Shown here one piece after another: positions 7,699 through 16,568 of a stretch of DNA of 25,138 nucleotides; position 1 is the first letter of the stretch, and each line of letters starts with the position of its first letter. The notes beneath the pieces were generated by a model. It had not been told where the DNA came from. It saw only the letters and a list, made by a program, of their open reading frames with translations, and made no database searches. The stretch comes from Chitinophagaceae bacterium (GTDB lineage: Bacteria > Bacteroidota > Bacteroidia > Chitinophagales > Chitinophagaceae), in contig JAHEZA010000001.1 of the NCBI GenBank assembly GCA_023251335.1, positions 1-25,138 of the forward strand, in the 5' to 3' direction. The position numbers and the translations under genes are program-made.

Positions 7699-8658
7699 AT
7701 GAAAACATTTTTTATTACAGCAGCATTTACGGCCTGCTGTGGATTGTTTGCCACCAATTGTTTTGCGCAAAAAGAACAATCCCAATTAAAGAAAAACGAA
7801 GAAATTATTATTCGTAAAAACAGCAACGCACCATCGAAGACAACCATCGTAATTGACAGCAACCATGTGACGATAAACGGAAAGCCGCTTACTGATTATA
7901 ACGGCGATGTCACCGTATTGAAAAGAAGCTATAGCAACAGGGAGGGAAATAGTTTCGGCATGCCCAGGCAAAGTTTTACCATTTTTGGCGCCTCCAACAA
8001 AGCATTTTTAGGTGTCCTTACTGCTAAAACTGATAAAGGCGCTGTTATCAAAAATGTAATTGATGAAAGCAGCGCTCAACAGGCAGGGCTGCAGGAGAAC
8101 GATATTATTACAAAATTTGGCAACAAAGAAATTGGTACGCCAGGTGATTTGAGAGACGCAGTTGAATCATATAAACCGGGCGACAAGGTTACCGTGTACT
8201 ATTTAAGAAATGGGAAAAAGAATTCCACAGAGGTTAATCTTGGAAAAACGCCCGCCAGCGGCGCGATGACTTACGATTTAGACAGCCTCAGAAACATGAT
8301 GGGTCAATATTTCAATGGTAATAATTACAATTTCGGCCTACCGCAAATGCCAGGAAATCAATTTTATTTTCACAACAACCGCCCAAGGCTTGGGATCAAA
8401 ATAGAAGATACGGATGCTGGCAACGGGGCTAAAATATTGAATGTGGAACCAGGCTCCGCAGCCCAAAAAGCCGGATTAAAGGCCGGCGATGTTATTACCC
8501 AAATGGACGGTGAAAAAATTAAGGATGCTAACGACGTAAGATCGCATATAATGCAATCTGAAAACAACAGCGATTTTAAAATGGAAATAAAAAGAGATAA
8601 TAAGGAAATGAACATTCAGGTTCACATCCCGAAAACGTTGAATAAAATTAACGTGTAA
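7699..8658 (+). CDS. Secreted protein with two PDZ domains, no protease domain
   Basis: A signal peptide with a hydrophobic core and A-x-A-like end (residues 1-23, cleavage near F-A-Q) points to export. A polar region of about 70 residues follows. Two PDZ domains are clear. The first is at about 101-183, with F-L-G-V, then S-S-A-Q-Q-A-G-L and N-D-I-I. The second is at about 228-311, with R-L-G-I-K, then P-G-S-A-A-Q-K-A-G-L-K-A-G-D-V-I. They resemble the PDZ modules of DegP/HtrA proteases, but there is no trypsin-like or other catalytic domain in the 319 residues. It may act as a periplasmic binding or adaptor protein; that is inference. It appears monocistronic, with its own promoter candidate and terminator. 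Confidence 0.85.
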   Translation: MKTFFITAAFTACCGLFATNCFAQKEQSQLKKNEEIIIRKNSNAPSKTTIVIDSNHVTINGKPLTDYNGDVTVLKRSYSNREGNSFGMPRQSFTIFGASNKAFLGVLTAKTDKGAVIKNVIDESSAQQAGLQENDIITKFGNKEIGTPGDLRDAVESYKPGDKVTVYYLRNGKKNSTEVNLGKTPASGAMTYDLDSLRNMMGQYFNGNNYNFGLPQMPGNQFYFHNNRPRLGIKIEDTDAGNGAKILNVEPGSAAQKAGLKAGDVITQMDGEKIKDANDVRSHIMQSENNSDFKMEIKRDNKEMNIQVHIPKTLNKINV

Positions 8659-8680
8659 GTTTGGGGGTGCTGCTTCGATT

Positions 8681-8720
8681 AAAAAAGCCCTGTTTTTAAA
8701 TTTTAAAAATGGGGTTTTTT
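8681..8720. terminator. Bidirectional terminator between the PDZ gene and the DUF2461 gene
   Basis: AAAAAAGCCCTGTTTTTAAA at 8681-8700 pairs with the following 20 bases through a long stem with two G-T wobbles. Poly-A lies on the left and poly-T on the right. It is suited to stop both convergent genes (ends at 8658 and 8758). Confidence 0.75.
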
Positions 8721-8757
8721 GTATTTCAACAATCCGGCGCGAGTTTCCCGAACGCTG

Positions 8758-9426
8758 TTAGTCAAACGCCCTGTTAATAAATTTTACCAACGGCATTAAT
8801 GCTTTAAAAGATTGAATCACTTCATCAACTGATCTGGGGGAAAGCACATCATCATCCGACAAATTTTTTGTAGCGATAAAATTTTTCATTCTTAAATAAT
8901 CTGCAGCCGGGTTTTCTTTGTCGTAACCTTTTGGAATATTTAGCAGCATTTGATTTTCATCTTTTTCCAATCCGCCATAATGCTTCTTGAATGCCGGAGC
9001 GCCAATGATCTTTTTAAATTCGGGGAAACAATAATCAATTTCCTGGCGAAGTTTTTTCAAGTCTGCGGGCTCAGGCCTCCACAGGCCTCCTCCAACAAAA
9101 TTGTTATTGCCGGGTTGTAGATGAAAATAATAACCTCCATACATTGATTTTTTGCCGCCCCGGTTGAAAGATGCGCTAAGATTGATTTTATAAGGAGTTT
9201 TATTTTTTGAAAAACGAACATCCCGATTGATCCTAAACGTACAATTTTTTGGAATGAGCTCTTTCATGTCTTCATCAAACTCAATCATTTTCTGCAACAG
9301 TAAAACAACAAATTCTTCAAAATTATATTTAGCGGCATTGTAATTTTCCCGGTGCTCATCAAACCATGCCTTGTTGTTATTCTTTTTAAGCGCTTTTAAA
9401 AACGCAAGAGTAGGCGAAGAAATCAT
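8758..9426 (-). CDS. DUF2461 domain-containing protein
   Basis: From the ATG at 9426-9424 the product is 222 residues. It matches the DUF2461 (TIGR02453) pattern: an N-terminal F-L-K-x-L-x-x-N-N-x-K-x-W-F-D-E-H-R motif, then I-N-R-D-x-R-F-S-K-N-K-T-P-Y-K, then a Y-Y-F-H-L-Q-P-G block and G-G-G-L-W-R-P. The function of the family is unknown. The frame stays open upstream to a TTG at 9489, but that codon lies inside a tandem heptamer repeat and the extra 21 residues do not look like the family, so I prefer the ATG. The gene is behind the HNH/HTH gene on the same strand, separated by the repeat. Confidence 0.88.
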   Translation of the reverse strand: MISSPTLAFLKALKKNNNKAWFDEHRENYNAAKYNFEEFVVLLLQKMIEFDEDMKELIPKNCTFRINRDVRFSKNKTPYKINLSASFNRGGKKSMYGGYYFHLQPGNNNFVGGGLWRPEPADLKKLRQEIDYCFPEFKKIIGAPAFKKHYGGLEKDENQMLLNIPKGYDKENPAADYLRMKNFIATKNLSDDDVLSPRSVDEVIQSFKALMPLVKFINRAFD

Positions 9427-9483
9427 ATTAGGGTCAAAGTAATTTTTGGATACCGTAAACGACGCAGCGTAAGCATTATCGAT

Positions 9484-9504
9484 TGTCAACTGTCAACTGT
9501 CAAC
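9484..9504. repeat. Tandem heptamer repeat, three copies of TGTCAAC
   Basis: Three perfect head-to-tail copies of TGTCAAC fill 9484-9504, between the HNH/HTH gene (ends 9509) and the start of the DUF2461 gene. Short iterated heptamers of this sort are known as intergenic repeats in some bacteria (for example the STRR elements of cyanobacteria). Any kinship with those is inference. Confidence 0.8.
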
Positions 9505-9508
9505 ATAG

Positions 9509-10069
9509 TTACACCTTACCCCAATTCTCTCCTCTTTTTATTCTGTAAATCGTCATGGTGCTCACGCCGAATTTATCAGCCACTTGTTGGTTTGTCAGTT
9601 TTCGCTTCGGATTTTCGAGGATGTTTTTAATGCTTTTAACTTGTGTGGCAGTGAGTTTCAATCCTTTTGTTCTTTCTGTCTGTAGTTTTTTATAAGCCAA
9701 TTTTTTAGGGCTTTTTTGTTGATGCGCATTGGCTTCCTGCTGTGCTGTCCACTTTAAATTTTTAATATTATTGTCGGTCTTATCGTGATTGATATGAATC
9801 ACTATTTTTTGTTTGGTAGAATCTTTTTTCTTAAAAGCCTTAGCCACCTCGCGATGAAAATAAAGCGTCCTGTTTTTTCCATCAATGTGCAGATTTAATG
9901 TTTTGTACCCGGATGTTAATGATCCTCCAAGCAATTTCCCATCCTCATGAACATCGTCTTTATAGCTGACGGCTCGCCCGTGTGAAGAAATCGCATATTT
10001 GTTACGCATGGTTTTGTCACCCGCGAACTTAATTGGTTGCCATGTTTCTCCCTTGATTTTTTTGACCAT
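9509..10069 (-). CDS. NUMOD4 / HNH-like protein with C-terminal HTH
   Basis: This 186-residue protein starts with a NUMOD4-type segment (G-E-T-W-Q-P-I at 7-13, then Y-A-I-S-S-H-G-R at 25-32), a module of homing endonucleases. An HNH_3-like segment follows: H72-R-E-V-A-K-A-F, then H92-I-N-H-D-K-T-D-N-N and N-L-K-W to 107. The usual H-I-D-G core reads H-I-N-H here, so cleavage activity is doubtful. The C-terminus (157-178) is a helix-turn-helix (N-Q-Q-V-A-D-K-F-G-V-S-T-M-T-I-Y-R-I) preceded by a basic linker. It may be a domesticated homing endonuclease acting as a DNA-binding protein, or a still mobile free-standing nuclease. It lies 30 bases after ligA and may be co-transcribed with it or use a small promoter overlapping the ligA stop. 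Confidence 0.8.
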   Translation of the reverse strand: MVKKIKGETWQPIKFAGDKTMRNKYAISSHGRAVSYKDDVHEDGKLLGGSLTSGYKTLNLHIDGKNRTLYFHREVAKAFKKKDSTKQKIVIHINHDKTDNNIKNLKWTAQQEANAHQQKSPKKLAYKKLQTERTKGLKLTATQVKSIKNILENPKRKLTNQQVADKFGVSTMTIYRIKRGENWGKV

Positions 10070-10092
10070 ATCTAAGATTTTAGTGATGAAGT

Positions 10093-12184
<2,092 letters not shown>

Positions 12185-12254
12185 TTAATTTGAAAAAATA
12201 AAACTACAAAAAATGGTTGTATTGAGAGTAGGGATTATTGATGAAAGTGATTTT

Positions 12255-12290
12255 ACAGTGAACAATCATTTATTGAAGATTCCTGTTTTT
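12255..12290 (+). repeat. Short direct repeat, copy 1 (left of the thioesterase gene)
   Basis: The first 20 bases (ACAGTGAACAATCATTTATT) match 12845-12864 at 18 of 20 positions. The similarity continues more weakly, without gaps, for about 15 further bases. It sits in the ligA-thioesterase intergenic region. Confidence 0.6.
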
Positions 12291-12387
12291 ATTCCAATTC
12301 CTTGATAGATCGTGGTTCTATCCAGTCGCCTGTTGAAGATAAATAAATCCTACCTTCCTTGTATTCATCAATAAATATTTTAAAAAA

Positions 12388-12813
12388 ATGGATAAAAATA
12401 TTTTTGCACAAAAAGTGGTGGAAAGAATGATGGAAACTGATCTTTTCAGCAAATGGCTTGGAATTGAAATAATAGAAATAAGAGAAGGCTATAGCAAAAT
12501 AAAAATGACGGTCAGAGAGGAAATGGTCAATGCTTTTGGGATTGCTCATGGTGGCGTTGCTTTCTCCATGGCGGATAGCGCCTTTGCCTTTGCTTGTAAT
12601 AACCGGAATAATTTATCAGTAGCGTTGGATACTTCCATCAACTTTATAAAACCTGTGCATGTTGAAGATGTTTTAATTGCGGAAGCAATAGAAGTCCATA
12701 ATGGAAAATCCACCGGGTTGTATCAAATTTCAATCACCAACCAATACGATCATCTCGTTGCACTTTTTAAGGGAACATGTTTTAGAACAAATAAAAAACT
12801 GGTTGAAGAATAA
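12388..12813 (+). CDS. PaaI-like hotdog-fold thioesterase
   Basis: This 141-residue protein matches the PaaI branch of acyl-CoA thioesterases. It has W-L-G-I-E-I at 23-28, then A-F-G-I-A-H54-G-G-V at 49-57, and the long hotdog helix with M-A-D63-S-A-F-A-F-A. The aspartate of that helix and the preceding H-G-G segment are the catalytic region of the family. D-T-S-I-N-F-I-K-P-V at 81-90 is the next conserved strand. It would hydrolyse an acyl- or aryl-CoA in the cytoplasm. No phenylacetate catabolism genes are nearby, so the substrate cannot be named and a housekeeping CoA-recycling role is as likely. A TATTTTTG octamer falls just inside the gene (12399-12406), but conserved residues before M14 support the first ATG. 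Confidence 0.87.
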   Translation: MDKNIFAQKVVERMMETDLFSKWLGIEIIEIREGYSKIKMTVREEMVNAFGIAHGGVAFSMADSAFAFACNNRNNLSVALDTSINFIKPVHVEDVLIAEAIEVHNGKSTGLYQISITNQYDHLVALFKGTCFRTNKKLVEE

Positions 12814-12827
12814 GTTCTCAAATTAAT

Positions 12828-12880
12828 TAAAGCGAAAGCTTTATACAGTGAACAAACATCTATTACAAATTTCTATTTCG
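12828..12880 (+). repeat. Short direct repeat, copy 2, with adjoining small hairpin
   Basis: The repeat proper spans 12845-12880 and pairs with 12255-12290. Immediately before it is a perfect 6-bp hairpin with a GAAA tetraloop (TAAAGC at 12828-12833, GCTTTA at 12838-12843), which could weakly terminate the convergent thioesterase and ruvC genes but lacks a T-run. The right end of the repeat overlaps the last codons of ruvC (12873). Confidence 0.5.
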
Positions 12881-13433
12881 TTCTCCCAGGATTCCGGGCC
12901 AAAAAATCTTTCCATCCGTTTATTTTATTGGGCGAATGATTCATTAAACCACTCCCCTGGAAATGATGACAGACAGCCACAGCCAGTGCATCTGTCGCAT
13001 CAAAATATTTCGGATCTTCATCAAATGCTATAAGGCGTTGCAGCATTTTCAATACCTGTAATTTATCTGCGTTTCCGTTACCGGTAATAGATTGTTTTAC
13101 TTTGCGGGGCGAATATTCTGTAACACTGATACCCGCCTGCATCGCAGCAGCAATGGCTACACCCTGCGCCCGGCCCAGCTTCAGCATGCTTTGTACATTT
13201 TTTCCAAAAAAAGGAGCTTCAATAGCAAACTCGTTAGGAGAAAATTCTATCAATAACTCACACACTTTTTGATGTATTAGTTGCAAACGTTCGTAAGCAT
13301 CTTTTTTAGCAGAAATCTTTAATACATCCATAATGATTAGCGCCATGCCCGATGAAGAAACTTCAATGATCCCAAATCCCATGACCAACGTGCCGGGATC
13401 AATTCCTAAAATGATTTTTGACGTTTTATGCAA
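12873..13433 (-). CDS. ruvC: Crossover junction endodeoxyribonuclease RuvC
   Basis: This 186-residue protein has an RNase H-like fold and the four acidic catalytic residues of RuvC: D12 in G-I-D-P-G, E72 in A-I-E-A-P-F-F, and D145 and D148 in Y-F-D-A-T-D-A-L-A-V-A. It resolves Holliday junctions with RuvAB. The only initiator that keeps the first strand (I-I-L-G-I-D-P-G) is a TTG at 13433-13431: upstream the frame runs to a stop codon without an ATG, and the next ATG (residue 18) would remove catalytic D12. It is convergent with the thioesterase gene and divergent from the LPG-synthase-type gene, with 70 bases between starts. Confidence 0.96.
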   Translation of the reverse strand: MHKTSKIILGIDPGTLVMGFGIIEVSSSGMALIIMDVLKISAKKDAYERLQLIHQKVCELLIEFSPNEFAIEAPFFGKNVQSMLKLGRAQGVAIAAAMQAGISVTEYSPRKVKQSITGNGNADKLQVLKMLQRLIAFDEDPKYFDATDALAVAVCHHFQGSGLMNHSPNKINGWKDFLARNPGRTK

Positions 13434-13503
13434 TTGAAGTTTATTTTTACTGCTTATAAAAAAGAGGATGGTAAGTTATTGAGATATTTTTTTATTAAAC
13501 CCT

Positions 13504-14505
13504 ATGATTCGCAAAAACAAAAATATCAAAATATTTCTCAAATATATTTTAGCGCCTGTTTTGTGTGCATGGCTTTTCTATTCTTTATATCAGCAAATAA
13601 AGACCCAACCCAATCTTCACCAATCCTTGGCGCTTATAAAACGTGCGCCTTTTGGGCCACAAACATGGAAATTTTGGCTAGTAATTTTCCTGGCATTGGT
13701 GAATTGGGGAATGGAAGCACGAAAGTGGCAACTGCTTTTGGTGCCTATTCAAAGAATGAGTTTTTTGCGGGCATATAAATCTATCCTGAGCGGAGTAACG
13801 CTTTCGCTAAATACACCAAACCGGATGGGTGAATATGGCGGACGTATTTTATATGTGAAAGAAGGTAGCCGTCTACAAGCCATTTCACTATCTATTGCCG
13901 GAAGCATCAGCCAATTAATCGTAACACTGGTTGTGGGATGTGGCGGACTAACGTATTTATTATTTTTCCAAAACGCACGTCCGGATCCGATCATGGGGCT
14001 TTCTGTCTTTTGGGTAGAAATCTTACTCTTCATTTCAACATTCATATCTTTGGTACTTATCTTGTTTTTCTTTCGACTTTCATGGCTTGTAAAAATCATA
14101 GACAAAATACCCAAGGCGGGAAAAGTGGCAAAATATATTAACGTTTTAGAGGCATTTACTCCTAAACTATTGTTAAGGCTACTTTCACTTTCTTTCTTTA
14201 GGTATTTAGTTTTCGTCATACAATATATATTGCTGCTACAAGTTTTGAATGTTGAAATATTTTGGCTGGATTGTTTCTGGATTATAAGTATTCTCTTTTT
14301 AGTACTTGCGATAGTACCATCATTTGCAATTGCCGATTTGGGCATACGTGGAAAATTCAGCACAGCATTATTAAGTATGTATAGTAGCAACACGATTGGA
14401 ATCTTGGGCACTACTTTTGGTATCTGGTTTATCAACTTATTTATTCCCGCTCTTGCAGGAGGAATCTTAATTTTAGGAATTAAATTTTTTAGAACAAAAA
14501 AATAG
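13504..14505 (+). CDS. LPG-synthase-type (flippase-like) integral membrane protein
   Basis: This 333-residue protein has seven or eight hydrophobic segments (about 12-28, 56-70, 128-155, 168-190, 225-248, 254-275 and 300-327). It has the family-specific polar stretches N-T-P-N-R-M-G-E-Y-G-G-R (103-114) and P-S-F-A-I-A-D-L-G-I-R-G (272-283). These place it in the lysylphosphatidylglycerol synthase transmembrane (UPF0104) family. It lacks the C-terminal aminoacyl-transfer domain of MprF, so it is not itself a lysyl-PG synthase. Related stand-alone proteins are thought to move lipids or glycolipids across membranes, but the substrate here is unknown. The DUF3108 gene starts 8 bases after its stop, so the two are probably one transcript. 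Confidence 0.82.
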   Translation: MIRKNKNIKIFLKYILAPVLCAWLFYSLYQQIKTQPNLHQSLALIKRAPFGPQTWKFWLVIFLALVNWGMEARKWQLLLVPIQRMSFLRAYKSILSGVTLSLNTPNRMGEYGGRILYVKEGSRLQAISLSIAGSISQLIVTLVVGCGGLTYLLFFQNARPDPIMGLSVFWVEILLFISTFISLVLILFFFRLSWLVKIIDKIPKAGKVAKYINVLEAFTPKLLLRLLSLSFFRYLVFVIQYILLLQVLNVEIFWLDCFWIISILFLVLAIVPSFAIADLGIRGKFSTALLSMYSSNTIGILGTTFGIWFINLFIPALAGGILILGIKFFRTKK

Positions 14506-14513
14506 AAGACAAT

Positions 14514-15314
14514 TTGAAGTTAGCCATCTCTTTTTTATTTTTATTGCTCTCCGCAATTCGCCCGGAAACGCGACAAGTGTCGAATCAATCCTGCGGAGTT
14601 CGCAATACTGCTTTCAAAGACGGAGAAGAAATTACGATGAAGGTTTATTATACCACACTCGGTATGTATGTGGGCGCCGGTGAGGCCAGGTTTAAGACTT
14701 CGCTCGAAAGATTTAATGGAGTGCCTGTTTACCATTGTGTGGGAACGGGGAACACCTATTCCTTTTTTGATAACTTTTTTAAGGTGCGCGACCGCTATGA
14801 ATCCTATATAGATACTGCCAGCATGATGCCTGTAAAATTTGTTAGAAATGTTTCTGAAGGAAATACCAAAATATACAACAATGTTACTTTTAATCACGAT
14901 GCAAACACAGCTACCAGCACGAATGGATTATTCAATGTAACCCCGTGCATCCAGGATGTGGTAAGCTCGGTATATTACATGCGTAACATCGACTTTAGTA
15001 AATATAAGCGTGGAGATAAAATTCCTTTTGATATGTTCTTAGACGACCACATTTATCATCTTTATTTGCGCTACGAAGGGAAAGAAAAGGTAAAAACCCA
15101 ATATGGAAAATTCAGGGCTATCAAATTGAAGCCGTTGCTTATAAAGGGTAACGTATTTGAGGGTGGTGAAAATATGACTGTATGGGTAAGTGATGACCCG
15201 AACCATATATTATTGCGCGCTGAGAGCCCCATATCTGTGGGCTCTGTCAAAATAGATATGATGGGATACAGGAACCTTCGTTATCCGCTTTCGTCTCTTA
15301 TCAATTTTAGATAA
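14514..15314 (+). CDS. DUF3108 domain-containing exported protein
   Basis: This 266-residue protein starts with a hydrophobic signal sequence (about residues 3-15). The rest fits DUF3108: an early F-K-D-G-E-E-I-x-M-K-V-Y-Y-T segment, a G-A-G-E-A-R-F turn, a V-R-D-R-Y-E-S-Y-I-D strand pair, and a late K-T-Q-Y-G-K-F-R-A-I-K-L-K-P strand, all beta-rich. The family is exported, of unknown function, and presumed periplasmic. The start is a TTG at 14514; no ATG is available before conserved sequence (the next one is residue 42), and the position 8 bases after the previous stop supports translational coupling. Its stop is only 1 base from the stop of the convergent small membrane-protein gene. Confidence 0.83.
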   Translation: MKLAISFLFLLLSAIRPETRQVSNQSCGVRNTAFKDGEEITMKVYYTTLGMYVGAGEARFKTSLERFNGVPVYHCVGTGNTYSFFDNFFKVRDRYESYIDTASMMPVKFVRNVSEGNTKIYNNVTFNHDANTATSTNGLFNVTPCIQDVVSSVYYMRNIDFSKYKRGDKIPFDMFLDDHIYHLYLRYEGKEKVKTQYGKFRAIKLKPLLIKGNVFEGGENMTVWVSDDPNHILLRAESPISVGSVKIDMMGYRNLRYPLSSLINFR

Positions 15315-15315
15315 T

Positions 15316-15528
15316 TTAATTTTCCGCTTTCTCCTGGTTCTTTTTTTCAAGATATTTTATTCGTGCAAATACTAGTATCAGTATGCCATTGGCCAGGTAG
15401 GTAAGTGATAAAAAAATATTTTCACCATGGGTAAGCGTGACCCCTTTAAATTGTTCTTTGATAAAAAAATAAATTATTATACCCATACCTAATGCCAGCA
15501 GCAAGATGATTGTCCTCTTTATTCTCAT
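15316..15528 (-). CDS. Small two-helix membrane protein, function unknown
   Basis: This 70-residue protein has a basic start (M-R-I-K-R-T), a first membrane helix at about 7-23, a short polar loop, a second helix at about 40-56, and a charged tail (K-K-N-Q-E-K-A-E-N). I do not recognise a family. The ATG lies 16 bases after the hydrolase stop on the same strand, so it is probably the second gene of that transcript. Its end is 1 base from the convergent DUF3108 gene, leaving no room for a hairpin terminator. It is likely a real gene, given the clean membrane topology and tight spacing. Confidence 0.65.
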   Translation of the reverse strand: MRIKRTIILLLALGMGIIIYFFIKEQFKGVTLTHGENIFLSLTYLANGILILVFARIKYLEKKNQEKAEN

Positions 15529-15544
15529 TTAAAAATAAATTTTC

Positions 15545-16387
15545 TTAAAAAATACTTTCCAGCTTAAATGTTTGTTTACTGTGTATGCCCCTGTCCGCTT
15601 GCTGAACGGTGCAACATTCGACGGCCGGGTCGTGCTCGAAAAATAAAATGAAATCGTTTTGACTCGCCTCATCCAAAAATGATTTTTTTTCCTTTAAGGT
15701 TTCCAAAGGCCTGGTATCGTAAGACATGATGTAAGGGAGTCCAATATGGGAGATGGATGGTAGCAGGTCGGCAACGTACACGATGGTCCTATCTTTATAT
15801 CTGATTTGCGGCAGCATCATAAATCCGGTATGACCATTTACAAATCTGATATTGAAATTTTTTATGAATTCAACACCTTCTTCTATTTCTACCATTTTCA
15901 ACTTTCCGCTTTCTCTGATAGGTAATATATTTTCTTTCAAAAAGCTGGCTTTTTCCCTGTCATTAGGATTAGTAGCCCATTCCCAATGTTTTTCATTACT
16001 CCAGTAAGTTGCGTTTTTGAAAGCAGGAACTAATTGGTTGTCTATTTTTTCAATAGCACCACCGCAATGATCGAAATGAAGATGAGTTAAAAAAACATCC
16101 GTAACGTCGTCCTTAGCAAATCCATATTTCGCCAGCGATTTCTCAAGTGTATCTGTGCCGTTAAGATAATAGTGGCTGAAAAATTTTTCTGATTGTTTAT
16201 TTCCAATTCCCGTGTCTATCAGGATTAACCTGTCTTCATCTTCAATAAGCAGGCATCTCATAGCCCAATTGCACATGTTATTTTCATCTGCAGGATTTAA
16301 ATTGTTCCAGATGCTTTTTGGCACTACGCCAAACATAGCACCGCCATCCAGTTTAAAATAACCTGCATTTACAGAATATAATTTCAT
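15545..16387 (-). CDS. Metallo-beta-lactamase-fold hydrolase
   Basis: This 280-residue protein has the complete two-metal site of the fold: H102-L-H104-F-D106-H107, H186 (N-G-H-T-G), D207 (V-A-D-L-L) and H252 (F-F-E-H-D-P). The layout, with a late E-H-D-P histidine and an extended N-terminal strand region, resembles the AHL-lactonase/quorum-quenching and related small-molecule hydrolase branch of the superfamily rather than true beta-lactamases. There is no signal peptide, so it should act in the cytoplasm. The substrate is unknown. It heads a two-gene unit with the small membrane protein behind it. An exact minus-strand TAnnTTTG (TAAATTTG, 16505-16498) lies about 110 bases upstream without a good -33 partner. 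Confidence 0.88.
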   Translation of the reverse strand: MKLYSVNAGYFKLDGGAMFGVVPKSIWNNLNPADENNMCNWAMRCLLIEDEDRLILIDTGIGNKQSEKFFSHYYLNGTDTLEKSLAKYGFAKDDVTDVFLTHLHFDHCGGAIEKIDNQLVPAFKNATYWSNEKHWEWATNPNDREKASFLKENILPIRESGKLKMVEIEEGVEFIKNFNIRFVNGHTGFMMLPQIRYKDRTIVYVADLLPSISHIGLPYIMSYDTRPLETLKEKKSFLDEASQNDFILFFEHDPAVECCTVQQADRGIHSKQTFKLESIF

Positions 16388-16568
16388 GCGTATTTTTATT
16401 TCAGAGATTATAAATATTTCGTTTAGATTTCTTCAAAACAAGGGTTCCTGTTGTGCCTTGATTTCCTCCGATTCTTATAATGTTACGATAAAAAAGCCAA
16501 ATTTAAATCATATTGAAACACAATCTAAACAGCAATTCTTAATTTTACCACCAACCCAATAAATAATA

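Noticed and set aside
8758..9489. Longer form of the DUF2461 protein starting at the TTG at 9489
   Set aside because: The start codon lies in a tandem heptamer repeat and the extra 21 residues do not resemble the family; the ATG at 9426 gives the expected N-terminus.
12289..12549. An 86-codon minus-strand open frame ending before the thioesterase gene
   Set aside because: Its N-terminal part is antisense to the well-supported thioesterase gene. The C-terminal 30 residues look protein-like but match no family I know, and no start lies near them.
13428..13778. A 116-codon plus-strand frame overlapping the LPG-synthase-type gene
   Set aside because: It is out of frame with a clear membrane-protein gene and its sequence has no consistent pattern.
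15545..16387. Beta-lactamase (antibiotic resistance) call for the metallo-hydrolase
   Set aside because: There is no signal peptide, and the order and spacing of metal ligands fit the lactonase-like branch, not class B beta-lactamases.
16388..16568. Possible manganese (yybP-ykoY) riboswitch before the TerC-family gene
   Set aside because: The stretch is AT-rich and lacks the conserved G-rich core and paired helices expected of that riboswitch.
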